Assembly (NCBI GenBank): GCA_002340985.1
Contig: DDNC01000011.1
Location: forward strand, 84,397-118,728
From: Firmicutes bacterium UBA2530
Lineage (GTDB): Bacteria > Bacillota > Clostridia > Tissierellales > Sedimentibacteraceae
Direction: 5' to 3'
Length of the DNA stretch: 34,332 nucleotides
Shown here: in pieces, positions 1 through 7,349 of the stretch
How the letters are laid out: every line of letters starts with the position of its first letter
Numbering within the stretch: position 1 is the first letter of the stretch
Notes under the pieces: model-generated
The model's database searches: none
What the model saw: only the letters and a program-made list of their open reading frames with translations
Told to the model about the DNA's origin: nothing
Position numbers and translations under genes: made by a program

Positions 1-452
1 TTTTGCTCGGGGGCCGTAAGATTATTGAGCAAGACCCTGCTGATAGGCTTGGAAAGGGGGATTTTTCCTGCAAGCAGCTGAATGAGAGCCTGTATAATCT
101 CTTTTGAATGCATATTTTTATTGAGAAAACCCTGTGCACCGGCTCGCAAAGCTTCTGCTATAATCTCATCATCATCACTGACAGTCAGTATAACAATTGT
201 AAGAGCAGGATATCTTTTCAATAAGCGTAGGGTTGTTTCGATGCCGTTTAGCTCCTTCATATAAAGGTCCATAAGAATGACATCGGGCTTGGGAGATAGG
301 TTCATCATAAGAACTTCCTCGCCGCTGGAGGCCTCCATAATATTGGTGATATTATAATCCTCTAAAATTCGTCTGAGCCCTTCCCTGAAAAGACTATGAT
401 CATCTACTATCAAAAAGTTAAGTTTTGTCAATTGTTCTAATTCTTTATTCAT
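1..452 (-). CDS. NarL/FixJ-type response regulator, receiver domain (3' end outside window)
   Basis: This leftward gene runs off the left edge, so only about 150 N-terminal residues are seen. They form a complete receiver domain: acidic pair D17/D18 in LIVDDHS, phospho-acceptor D62 in VILMDLYM, T90 and K112 (FLNKN). The pattern LVDDH-LFREGL with GIETT and AGAQGFLNK is typical of the NarL/FixJ class, so a C-terminal LuxR-type helix-turn-helix is expected beyond the window; it is not visible. The ATG lies 7 nt after a GGAG site and 11 bp after the stop of the upstream histidine kinase, so the two form one operon and almost certainly one phosphorelay. The likely target is the divergent cyanate operon (inference from position and from boxes between 2190 and 2305). 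Confidence 0.9.
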   Translation of the reverse strand, partial: MNKELEQLTKLNFLIVDDHSLFREGLRRILEDYNITNIMEASSGEEVLMMNLSPKPDVILMDLYMKELNGIETTLRLLKRYPALTIVILTVSDDDEIIAEALRAGAQGFLNKNMHSKEIIQALIQLLAGKIPLSKPISRVLLNNLTAPEQ

Positions 453-463
453 TATGATACTCC

Positions 464-1969
464 TTAGCGGCGAAGCGGCAGTTTCAGGCATGTAGTGGTC
501 CCGTGCCCCTTTTGTGTTTGAATATCCAGCTGTCCGCCAAGAGCATTTGCCCTTTGGTTCATGATGCGTATGCCCTGATGAAGAATAGAGTTATGGCTTA
601 CCTCATCCTTATCAAAACCTTGGCCGTTGTCTGAGATTGTGATGGTCAGTTCTCCATTGACAAAGACAATATTGACATCAGCATGAGTAGCTTTGGCATG
701 ACGGCGCACATTTGTGAGAGTTTCCTGAACAATTCTGAGTATATGAAGCTGATCCTCAAGCTTTATAACGGGCCATATCCCCTCGGTACTAAGAGAAACG
801 TGGACGCTGGAAAGCTTATTAAATTCCTTAATATATAGTTTAATACTGTCAATGAGCCGTCCCTCATGAGTTACATCTACACGCAGGCCGATAATAGCCT
901 CACGAACATTCTGGTAAGAGTTGTCCACAACTTCGCGAAGCTCGTCTAAAACCTGTGCGCAGTCCTCATAATTTTCATTGCTCAATCTGACATTTGCCGA
1001 ATCGAGTCCCAAACCTATATAACTGAGAGTTTGTGCAAGTCCGTCATGCATTTCCATAGCTATGCGGTCACGTTCCTGAAGGACGGCACTTCTCATGGCT
1101 TCACTATAAAGAAGCGCATTGTTTATTCCTATACCCAGCTGAATGCTTATGCTGTCAAACAATGATTTGTTCAGCAGCATTTCATCGATATTATGCCAGA
1201 CCAGTATGCAAAGGCCGCTTGGTATGCCTTGATTATCATAAGATTGGAAGGCCAGAAAATACCCGCTGTCAATAATCCTGTGAAGGAAGTTAAATTCTGA
1301 TTTTTCTGAGTTGTGACCCAAATAAAGCTTTTGCGGCAGGTGGACGTTAAGCTGTTCGGGTATATCTGCGGACTCCGAATTAAGTCCTATTTGGGAAAAA
1401 AGGGAAAAACCTTCTTTATTTGTCTTAACGTAAAGAAGCCCTAATTGAACCTCAAGTGCTTGTGACAGCCGCCTTAAAAAGGTATCACAGAAGCTTTGCA
1501 AAGTAAAAGATTGGCTGATAGAGGTAGCGGCAGCGTTAAGTATAAAAAGATGTGCGTTTTTTTCTTCCAGACCCCGCTTAAGATCAACTTCATTTGTGAT
1601 GTCCGAATATACCTCAACCCGACCCAAAAGCTCTCCGGCGTCACCATAAACCGGTCCGCTGAAGCGTTTGAGTATACGCCTCCTGGGCATGACGACCTCG
1701 ACTTCATCATTTGAAACAACCTCGGGATGGTCATATAGCCAAAACAATCTCTTTTCAAACTCATCAGGAAAGCGCACTCTCCATTTGATTTGCTCTGTTA
1801 TTGCTCTTCGCTTATCCTGATAAAGAATTGTAGATGCGGGCAATCCAAAAAAGCTTTCAAACTGCTTATTGCACATTACTACCTTAAGCTCGCGGTTTAT
1901 CATTAGGATAGCATCATCAACTGAATTAAGTACCGACTTCAGTCGCTGTTCTAAAGCTACAAACATCAT
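464..1969 (-). CDS. Cytosolic PAS-GAF sensor histidine kinase, NarX/DegS-like (HisKA_3)
   Basis: The 501-residue kinase is read leftward. I chose the ATG at 1969 (or the next codon, 1966) because GGGAGG sits 5 nt upstream; an upstream ATG at 2023 lacks such a site. Order of parts: PAS-like domain (about 10-125, with NKQFESFFG), GAF-like region (about 140-290), HisKA_3 dimerisation helix with the H-box ERDRIAMEMHDGLAQ (H308), and HATPase_c with the N-box QETLTNVRRHAKA (N420) and the G1 box ISDNGQGFD. No membrane helix is present, so it senses a cytoplasmic signal. The Cys cluster that makes NreB an oxygen sensor is absent. The signal is unknown; the neighbouring cyanase suggests cyanate, nitrite or nitrogen status. 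It is co-transcribed with the response regulator 11 bp downstream. Confidence 0.9.
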   Translation of the reverse strand: MMFVALEQRLKSVLNSVDDAILMINRELKVVMCNKQFESFFGLPASTILYQDKRRAITEQIKWRVRFPDEFEKRLFWLYDHPEVVSNDEVEVVMPRRRILKRFSGPVYGDAGELLGRVEVYSDITNEVDLKRGLEEKNAHLFILNAAATSISQSFTLQSFCDTFLRRLSQALEVQLGLLYVKTNKEGFSLFSQIGLNSESADIPEQLNVHLPQKLYLGHNSEKSEFNFLHRIIDSGYFLAFQSYDNQGIPSGLCILVWHNIDEMLLNKSLFDSISIQLGIGINNALLYSEAMRSAVLQERDRIAMEMHDGLAQTLSYIGLGLDSANVRLSNENYEDCAQVLDELREVVDNSYQNVREAIIGLRVDVTHEGRLIDSIKLYIKEFNKLSSVHVSLSTEGIWPVIKLEDQLHILRIVQETLTNVRRHAKATHADVNIVFVNGELTITISDNGQGFDKDEVSHNSILHQGIRIMNQRANALGGQLDIQTQKGHGTTTCLKLPLRR

Positions 1970-2189
1970 GAACACCTCCCTTGTGCGCTTAGTGATAGAT
2001 TGCTTCCATGCAGGAAGCTGCAAGAAACAGCTTGAACTGCATTAAAAAAATCTTGTACAGAGAGGCCTGCTTGTATTGCCGATTTCCTTTCAAGATTTAA
2101 TTTCAATGATTGAATCTCCTTTCGTTCCAAAGTCAATTGCCTATAAGTTTACCATACTATATCGCTTCTGTCACTGCTTTTCAATAGTC

Positions 2190-2322
2190 CGAAAGTACTA
2201 TACTTTTAACTATTTTTACATTAAGCAGTACTCTGTTTTAACTATTAGCAAATAAAAAATTAGTACTTAGAATGTTACTTTCAGTGAATATGCGCAAGTA
2301 CTCATTTATGCTAAGGTATAAC
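2190..2322 (+). promoter_or_regulatory. Four phased AGTACT boxes and candidate cyanase promoter
   Basis: The 398-bp gap between kinase and cyanase starts holds the palindrome AGTACT at 2194, 2227, 2262 and 2297 (spacings 33, 35, 35 bp). The first two boxes are also each followed by TTTTAACTATT (2204-2214 and 2236-2246). A possible -10, TATAAC, lies at 2317-2322 with no good -35; the last box falls just where the -35 should be, as expected for an activator-dependent promoter. TACTCAT at the last box fits the NarL heptamer TACYYMT, and the third box fits 6 of 7 positions. I infer these are sites for the adjacent NarL-type regulator. Nothing else is evident in 2024-2190. Confidence 0.5.
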
Positions 2323-2367
2323 AAATGGTTGTTAACCAAAATTTTAGAACAAGAGAGGATGGTCATT

Positions 2368-2856
2368 ATGTCAGCAACACCAATTAATAACAAAGAGTAT
2401 TTATGGAGTTATCGTGAGAATGCATTAGAAGTAATTAAGACCGCAAAAGCTAAGAAGGGTCTTACCTATGATCAGATTGCAGAAGCTTTAGAAGTTAGCC
2501 CTGCTTGGATAGCAAGCGCTTTCTTGGGACAGCAGTTCGTTCCTCCCGTATATGCAGAGAAGCTTGCAAAATTGTTGGATCTGTCCAATGATGAAGTTGC
2601 TACACTTACAACACATCCGTACAAAGGAAATGTAGACCCCGTTCTCTATCGTTTACACGAAGTGTTTGACACATACGGACCTACAATAAAGGAACTCATC
2701 CATGAGAAGTTCCCAAGCATGGGCAATGGAATCATGAGTGCTATAGACTTTGCCGTAACTGTTGAAAAGGTTGAGGACCCATCAAGTGATAGAGTTATCA
2801 TTACTTTTGACGGCAAGTTCTTGCCATACAGCCATAAAGGAAAATATCCCTGGTAA
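2368..2856 (+). CDS. cynS: Cyanate hydratase (cyanase)
   Basis: Cyanase (EC 4.2.1.104) converts cyanate plus bicarbonate to carbamate and CO2, and carbamate decays to ammonia and CO2. The 162-residue product matches the usual length (E. coli CynS is 156). An N-terminal helical, HTH-like half (LTYDQIAEALEVSPAWIASAFLGQQ) is followed by the catalytic half. The three catalytic residues of the family are present: R95 and E98 in LYRLHEVF and S124 in GIMSAIDF. The C-terminus VIITFDGKFLP is also characteristic. I chose the ATG at 2368, 9 nt after GAGG; an earlier in-frame ATG at 2272 would add 32 residues that no cyanase has. It heads a rightward operon with an HPP protein and a SulP transporter. No carbonic anhydrase (CynT) or CynX is present. 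Confidence 0.95.
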   Translation: MSATPINNKEYLWSYRENALEVIKTAKAKKGLTYDQIAEALEVSPAWIASAFLGQQFVPPVYAEKLAKLLDLSNDEVATLTTHPYKGNVDPVLYRLHEVFDTYGPTIKELIHEKFPSMGNGIMSAIDFAVTVEKVEDPSSDRVIITFDGKFLPYSHKGKYPW

Positions 2857-2876
2857 AATTAATTTATCAGAATGTC

Positions 2877-2904
2877 GAAAATATCGGTGAAAGCCGGTAT
2901 TTTC
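2877..2904 (+). other. Intercistronic hairpin after cynS
   Basis: GAAAATATCGG (2877-2887) pairs with CCGGTATTTTC (2894-2904) through one G-U wobble, with a six-base loop TGAAAG. No run of T follows, only AGTCTTTAA, so it is more likely an mRNA-processing or 3'-stabilising hairpin, or a leaky terminator, than a full stop before the HPP gene. It could set a higher level of cyanase than of the membrane proteins. Confidence 0.5.
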
Positions 2905-2939
2905 AGTCTTTAACAGGAAAATGAGAGGAGGATTCATTT

Positions 2940-3488
2940 ATGAGTGAATCTGTGAATGCTGAAAAAAAGACACCTACCTATTTTGAAAAGTGGAAGGGTC
3001 AAACATTTAAGGCAAAGCTTCCTAAGGTTGGATTTGATCAGGTCGTGTGGTCATTTATCGGTGGATTTTGCGCTCTGTTTATAGTGGCATATCTGGCACA
3101 GGAAGTTAAGCTTCTCAGTCTTTTCGCACCGTTCGGAGCATCGTCCGTTTTGTTATTCGGAGCACCTGCAGCTCCATTTTCGCAACCACGTAACGTTTTT
3201 GGCGGTCATATGATTGCCGCATTAGTAGGGGTAATCGTTAATAATCTTCTGGGCACATCGTACTTCGCTATAGCGGTGGGTGTTGCTCTTGCCATTTCAC
3301 TGATGGTTAAGTTTAACGCTATCCATCCACCCGCAGGTGCCACAGCTTTCATTGGTGTAACTGCTTCAAAAGGAAGCTTCCTATGGATTTTAAATCCGGT
3401 TGCACTCGGTATTATTATAATGATACTGGTTGCTCTTGTTGTCAATAACCTTGACAAAAAGAGAAGCTACCCATCTTACTGGATATAA
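2940..3488 (+). CDS. HPP-family integral membrane protein, candidate small-anion transporter
   Basis: The 182-residue protein has a short polar N-terminus (1-35), then about four to five hydrophobic segments and the family signature NAIHPPAGATAFIG around residues 122-135. Some HPP proteins of plants and cyanobacteria have been linked to nitrite transport; the family is otherwise poorly understood. The start ATG follows GAGAGGAGG at good spacing. It lies 83 bp after cynS and 32 bp before a SulP gene, so the three are probably one transcript. Given that cyanate is also a small monovalent anion, I infer a role in cyanate or nitrite movement. The family call is firm, the substrate is not. Confidence 0.85.
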   Translation: MSESVNAEKKTPTYFEKWKGQTFKAKLPKVGFDQVVWSFIGGFCALFIVAYLAQEVKLLSLFAPFGASSVLLFGAPAAPFSQPRNVFGGHMIAALVGVIVNNLLGTSYFAIAVGVALAISLMVKFNAIHPPAGATAFIGVTASKGSFLWILNPVALGIIIMILVALVVNNLDKKRSYPSYWI

Positions 3489-3520
3489 GTTGAATTCATC
3501 GTAAATTAGAGGTAAATATT

Positions 3521-5083
3521 ATGAATATCAAGCCGGCATTGTTTAATTGGAGAAATACATTTAATAAAGCAACATTACTTACAGATATAACTGCAGGAAT
3601 AAGCGTAGGTATTATTGCCATACCGCTTTCAATAGCACTTGCTATTGCTTCCGGCTCCACACCTGAGGCAGGTCTCTGGACTTCTGCCCTTGCCGGCTTT
3701 GTTGCAGCCTTTTTTTCAGGCTGTCCGCAGCAAATCAGCGGACCCTCTGCCACATTGGTGGTAGTTTCATATAGCACCATTTCATTATACGGCTTTGGGG
3801 GTCTTTTGACCGCCACTTTCTTGGCAGGCATATTCCTTATTATTCTTGGACTTCTTAATTTAGGCAAAACAATAAGGTATATGCCTTATCCCATTATTGT
3901 AGGATTTACTTCGGGCGTAGCCTTTGTATTGGCTGTAGGGCAGTTAGGGGATTATATGGGTCTGACTTTGCATAATCCGCCGGTGCAATCCATAGGAAGA
4001 ATTGTTGCATACATTCAGGCAATCCAAAGCCTGAATATTTATGCCTTTATGATTGGAACGCTGTCTGTTATTGTCATAGTGGTATGGAACAAGTGGAACA
4101 AGAAAATACCCGGATATTTAATTGCTTTATTATTTGCTACAATAGTGGCACATGTGGCGTCATGGCCGGTAGAAACTATCGGCACAAGATTTGGCAACGT
4201 TTCTGCTTCAATGCCTCCAATTATTTTACCTGCATTAGAGTTTGATAAAATTAGATTTTTATTATTTCCTGCATTTACCATTGCTTTTATTTCGGCTCTT
4301 GAAACACTGCTTTCAGCGGTGGTAGCAGATGGAGCAACGGGGGAGAGTCATGACCCCGGAATGGAACTTATAGCCCAAGGCGGGGGGAACCTTGTAAGCT
4401 CCCTTATAGGAGGACTTCCGATAACAGGAGTTATTGCCAGAACGGCAGCAAATGTAAGAAGCGGGGCTAGAACTCCTATTTCCGGATTAGTTCATTCTAC
4501 GGTTGTTATACTTTGTAACTTGGTCTTAATGCCATTTTTGAGCATGGTTCCTATGACTGCGCTGTCCGCCGTACTTTTTATAGTTTGCTTTAATATGGTG
4601 GAATGGAAAAGCATAAAAAAAATGATAAGGGCGCCAAAGACGGATGTATTGATTATGGTTACAACTTTCGTCCTTACGGTTATTCTTGATCTTTCGACGG
4701 CAATAATATCCAGCGTACTTTTGGCATCATTGCTTTTTACTGCCCGCATGATTAGGTTAAGCAGCCTTCAGGACATAGGTGAGAATGAGTTTGTAAAAAA
4801 AGAAGAGGCTACTGCTATTGCATACGAAATTGACGGTCCCTTATTCTTTGGATTTGCTCATAATATAAAGGCTTTGGAAAAGGAATTGAACGCCCAGGCA
4901 GAACTGGTTATACTTGACTTCAATAAAGTAATACTTATTGATGCTACAGGCCTAAATGCCTTGGATAAATTGATACAGACGGGGGAGGGAATGAAAATTA
5001 ACTTCTCTTTTGTAAGGGTCAAACCCCATATAAGAAGTATTATGGATAGGGCGGGGATATGCGATAATATTTGTAATGATTAA
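3521..5083 (+). CDS. SulP-family anion transporter with C-terminal STAS domain
   Basis: SulP/SLC26 proteins carry sulfate, bicarbonate or other anions, often with Na+ or H+. The 520-residue protein starts with the typical first helices (DITAGISVGIIAIPLSIALAIASG), includes ISGPSATL and GGLPITGVIARTAANVRSGARTP-type motifs in the core, and ends with a STAS domain (about 425-520) with the DATGLNALDKL loop. Its place after cyanase suggests bicarbonate, which is cyanase's second substrate, or cyanate; cyanobacterial BicA is a SulP bicarbonate importer. Sulfate cannot be excluded. The GAGG ahead of the ATG at 3521 is a moderate ribosome site. A strong terminator follows at 5096. Confidence 0.93.
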   Translation: MNIKPALFNWRNTFNKATLLTDITAGISVGIIAIPLSIALAIASGSTPEAGLWTSALAGFVAAFFSGCPQQISGPSATLVVVSYSTISLYGFGGLLTATFLAGIFLIILGLLNLGKTIRYMPYPIIVGFTSGVAFVLAVGQLGDYMGLTLHNPPVQSIGRIVAYIQAIQSLNIYAFMIGTLSVIVIVVWNKWNKKIPGYLIALLFATIVAHVASWPVETIGTRFGNVSASMPPIILPALEFDKIRFLLFPAFTIAFISALETLLSAVVADGATGESHDPGMELIAQGGGNLVSSLIGGLPITGVIARTAANVRSGARTPISGLVHSTVVILCNLVLMPFLSMVPMTALSAVLFIVCFNMVEWKSIKKMIRAPKTDVLIMVTTFVLTVILDLSTAIISSVLLASLLFTARMIRLSSLQDIGENEFVKKEEATAIAYEIDGPLFFGFAHNIKALEKELNAQAELVILDFNKVILIDATGLNALDKLIQTGEGMKINFSFVRVKPHIRSIMDRAGICDNICND

Positions 5084-5095
5084 AAAGAAATTTTT

Positions 5096-5129
5096 GGAGC
5101 TTCCATTTTTACAATGGAAGCTCCTTTTT
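5096..5129 (+). terminator. Intrinsic terminator of the cyanate operon
   Basis: A perfect 12-bp stem, GGAGCTTCCATT (5096-5107) with AATGGAAGCTCC (5113-5124), loop TTTAC, followed by five T. The facing leftward gene ends at 5150, outside the reading direction needed for this T run, so it serves the rightward operon mainly. Confidence 0.9.
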
Positions 5130-5149
5130 AGATACAATTCATTTACTTA

Positions 5150-5587
5150 TTAATGCTGATGGTGCTCACCATGACTGCCGCAAACATGTTCATCACCATG
5201 ATGATGCTCGCCATGACCGCTGCAAGTATGACCTTCGCCATGATGATGCTCACCATGATGATTGCATTCAACATCGGGATTATAATTCAATTTACCAGAA
5301 AGTAAATCCATGGCGGCCTTATCTGCATCTCCGGTAACTCCACCATATAATTCAATGCCAGCTTCGGACAGGGCACGTTTTGCACCACTGCCAATACCGC
5401 CGCAAATTAATGTGCTAACACTGTTGCTTTTAAGAATTTCAGCCAATGCACCATGTCCACTGCCATTTGTATCAATGACAGAAGCTGTATGAATAATGTT
5501 GTTCGCTATGTCATAAACCTTAAATTGTTCTGTGTGTCCAAAGTGTTGAAACACATTGCCATCTTTATATGCTACTGCTATTCTCAT
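5150..5587 (-). CDS. NifX/NifB-C-terminal-like protein with His/Cys-rich metal-binding tail
   Basis: Residues 1-107 match the dinitrogenase iron-molybdenum cofactor biosynthesis fold (MRIAVAYKDGNVFQHFGH; FKVYDI; LICGGIGSGAKRALSEAGIELYGGVTGDA). Such stand-alone proteins occur in many anaerobes without nitrogenase and are thought to handle Fe-S or Mo-type clusters. Residues 108-145 form an unusual tail with two near-copies of HHHGxxHxCxxHGE, about 16 His and two Cys after C108, a likely Ni/Zn/Fe binding or storage segment (inference). The ATG at 5587 follows GGAGG at 6 nt and lies inside the last codons of the DUF134 gene (23-nt overlap), so the two are translationally coupled. Confidence 0.88.
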   Translation of the reverse strand: MRIAVAYKDGNVFQHFGHTEQFKVYDIANNIIHTASVIDTNGSGHGALAEILKSNSVSTLICGGIGSGAKRALSEAGIELYGGVTGDADKAAMDLLSGKLNYNPDVECNHHGEHHHGEGHTCSGHGEHHHGDEHVCGSHGEHHQH

Positions 5588-5945
5588 CTTTTACCTCCAT
5601 TTTTTTATTTAGATTATTTCCCCTCCGACAACAACCGTTGTTGCAGGATGGGTTATGATGCTCGCAAAAACGCACATCACCGCCGCCAATTTGCAGAGGA
5701 TGTCCCTGTACGATGCATTGCGCCAGCTTTTTTCTGGCACTTGCATAAATAGCTTGCGCCGTGGTGCGGGCAACCTCCATTTGTGTTGAGCATTGCTCCT
5801 GTGTCATTCCTTCTAAATCAATCAGGCGAATGACCTCATATTCGTCGAGGGTCATTGTGATTACTTGTTCGTTCCCTCCACAGGGCTTAAAACTTGTACA
5901 TCGGGGATGTGAGCATACACGCCGATGCTTACGGGGTCTTGGCAT
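5565..5945 (-). CDS. DUF134 family DNA-binding protein
   Basis: The 126-residue protein begins MPRPRKHRRVC, the hallmark of DUF134 proteins, and holds a sigma-like helix-turn-helix at about 45-80 (GMTQEQCSTQMEVARTTAQ). Cys residues occur at CSHPRC near the N-terminus and in the C-terminal CEHHNPSCNNGCC, so a metal or Fe-S ligand is plausible. The family is nearly always next to NifX-like genes, as here, and is thought to regulate them. The start is supported by GAGGTGAG upstream. Its own promoter, at 5995-6022, is flanked by two palindromes, consistent with autoregulation or control by the PadR protein encoded just upstream. Confidence 0.9.
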   Translation of the reverse strand: MPRPRKHRRVCSHPRCTSFKPCGGNEQVITMTLDEYEVIRLIDLEGMTQEQCSTQMEVARTTAQAIYASARKKLAQCIVQGHPLQIGGGDVRFCEHHNPSCNNGCCRRGNNLNKKMEVKDENSSSI

Positions 5946-5972
5946 CGTCTCACCTCACTTTGCCTTGTTTTA

Positions 5973-6025
5973 TTATCGACATATGTCAATAACTATTATA
6001 TACCTTATTTGGCATATGTCAATAA
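5973..6025 (-). promoter_or_regulatory. Promoter of the DUF134-nifX operon with two palindromic operators
   Basis: On the minus strand TTGACA (6022-6017) and TATAAT (6000-5995) are 16 bp apart, a near-consensus sigma-A promoter. Two palindromes share the core CATATG: TTATCGACATATGTCAATAA (5973-5992, one mismatched pair) over the start point, and a second centred at 6015.5 (GGCATATGTC) over the -35. Their centres are 33 bp apart, about three helix turns. This is a classical repressor layout. Confidence 0.75.
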
Positions 6026-6131
6026 TTATAATTTTGTAAAAAAAATGTTTGTCCCAAGTCGTGCACTTGTCGTTCAATACTGCAGGGCATCAGCGGGATC
6101 CTTTTTATAGAGAATGTTACTAACGGTATCA

Positions 6132-7100
6132 CTATTCATTCAACGGTAAATAAAGCAGCCAGTTCTCAGCGTCATCTGAATTGCCGAAGCTTCTGAAAAC
6201 ATTGCCTTTGTTGCTTTCAATTAAAAACTCCTTGAATCTTCCTTTTGTCCTTTCCTCATCAAGAATGGCTGCAGCTTTAATGCTGTACATTGTGAATTTC
6301 TGCAGTACAGATCCGGCTATTCCAGTTTTCAAGTTGAGGAAATCATCCGACAGCCTCTCACCATGAATTAATAGGAGATGAATCCTATTTTCAAAACAAA
6401 CGGTAAGCAATTCCATGGCGTCCTGCTCAGTTTGAATGGGCTTTCCGGTCGAACCTAGCAATATATATTTCTGATTATTCTTTTTAACTATCTGGTATGT
6501 CATTTTTTCATTCTCCTTTGCTGAAATTGATGCTGTATAAGCTAAACCTTTATGGACTTTATCAGCATCGTTGGTCAAAGTCTCTTTTACTCTACGGACC
6601 CATTCAAATTCAGACTGATACGATATAAGGATGTTTTCGTTTATCAGCTTCCATAGTGCATCTTCCCTGGAAGTTCTGCCATGCTTAAAAAAGCTGGTCT
6701 CGGCTTTTTTCTTTTCAATATAAAGCCGTCCTTCTAACTCTTGTTCGTATTGATTTAAAAGCTGCTCCAATTCTTCACTGCTTAACAGATCTGACCATGC
6801 GAGCTGAATAAGAAATGAATTTTTAATTTCAAATGCCTCTGGTATGGATTGTGTCCATTTCTTCAGTTCGGCTAATCCCATATCTGTAATCGTATATACT
6901 TTTTTTGAGGGAGAACCACTTTGGTGATAAACTTCATTTTTTACAAGATTTCCATTCTCTAATTCAAGCAATGCTTTGTATATCTGATTGTTATTTCCAG
7001 ACCAATACATGAATGACGAATCCTGCATAATTTTTTTCAAGTCATATCCTGTTAGCGGCTTAAAACTTAACATTCCTAAAATTGCATAATTTATTGACAT
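6132..7100 (-). CDS. PadR-family transcriptional regulator fused to a DUF4180 domain
   Basis: The 322-residue product has an N-terminal PadR winged helix (about 1-85: ILGMLSFKPLTGYDLKKIM, QIYKALLELE, SPSKKVYTITDMG), a helical dimerisation part with a possible coiled coil (85-185) and a C-terminal DUF4180-like domain (about 205-320, starting TYQIVKKNNQKYILLGSTG). DUF4180 usually exists as a separate small protein of unknown function. I chose the ATG at 7100, 9 nt after AGGAG; the upstream ATG at 7139 has none and would lie within the operator. Palindromes in the promoter (7118-7145) suggest autoregulation. Target genes may include the adjacent DUF134-nifX pair, which carries a related core. 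Confidence 0.88.
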   Translation of the reverse strand: MSINYAILGMLSFKPLTGYDLKKIMQDSSFMYWSGNNNQIYKALLELENGNLVKNEVYHQSGSPSKKVYTITDMGLAELKKWTQSIPEAFEIKNSFLIQLAWSDLLSSEELEQLLNQYEQELEGRLYIEKKKAETSFFKHGRTSREDALWKLINENILISYQSEFEWVRRVKETLTNDADKVHKGLAYTASISAKENEKMTYQIVKKNNQKYILLGSTGKPIQTEQDAMELLTVCFENRIHLLLIHGERLSDDFLNLKTGIAGSVLQKFTMYSIKAAAILDEERTKGRFKEFLIESNKGNVFRSFGNSDDAENWLLYLPLNE

Positions 7101-7117
7101 AATAAACAACTCCTTCA

Positions 7118-7158
7118 TAACATGTGTTAACAATAACATATGTTAATAATAAAGTCAA
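7118..7158 (-). promoter_or_regulatory. padR-type promoter with two TAACATRTGTTA operators
   Basis: The minus strand shows TTGACT (7158-7153), 17 bp, TATTGT (7135-7130). TAACATATGTTA (7134-7145), a perfect palindrome, lies in the spacer, and TAACATGTGTTA (7118-7129) lies just after the -10; centres are 16 bp apart. PadR regulators commonly bind ATGT/ACAT half-sites, which these contain. Confidence 0.65.
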
Positions 7159-7257
7159 TATGAAGTTATAAATATTTATGGATAAGGTATTATTAACTGA
7201 GTGAGGACATATATATGCCTTATTTACATATTTTAAGTTTATTTTTTACACAAAATA

Positions 7258-7287
7258 TAGACAGAATAAAAAACAATACGATATAAT
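7258..7287 (+). promoter_or_regulatory. Candidate sigma-A promoter for the phosphatidyltransferase gene
   Basis: TAGACA (7258-7263), 18-bp spacer, TATAAT (7282-7287), 63 bp before the likely GTG start at 7350. Confidence 0.5.
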
Positions 7288-7349
7288 TATCATACATAAA
7301 TATGAGTCACATTAAAAAATAGAATTTACCCCAAGTAGGAGGCGTAGAG

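Noticed and set aside
464..1969. Kinase as an NreB-type oxygen sensor
   Set aside because: The PAS region lacks the four-Cys cluster.
5150..5265. Short repeats with regular spacing, possible CRISPR or tandem repeat array
   Set aside because: They are codons of the His/Cys-rich protein tail, in frame, with no spacers.
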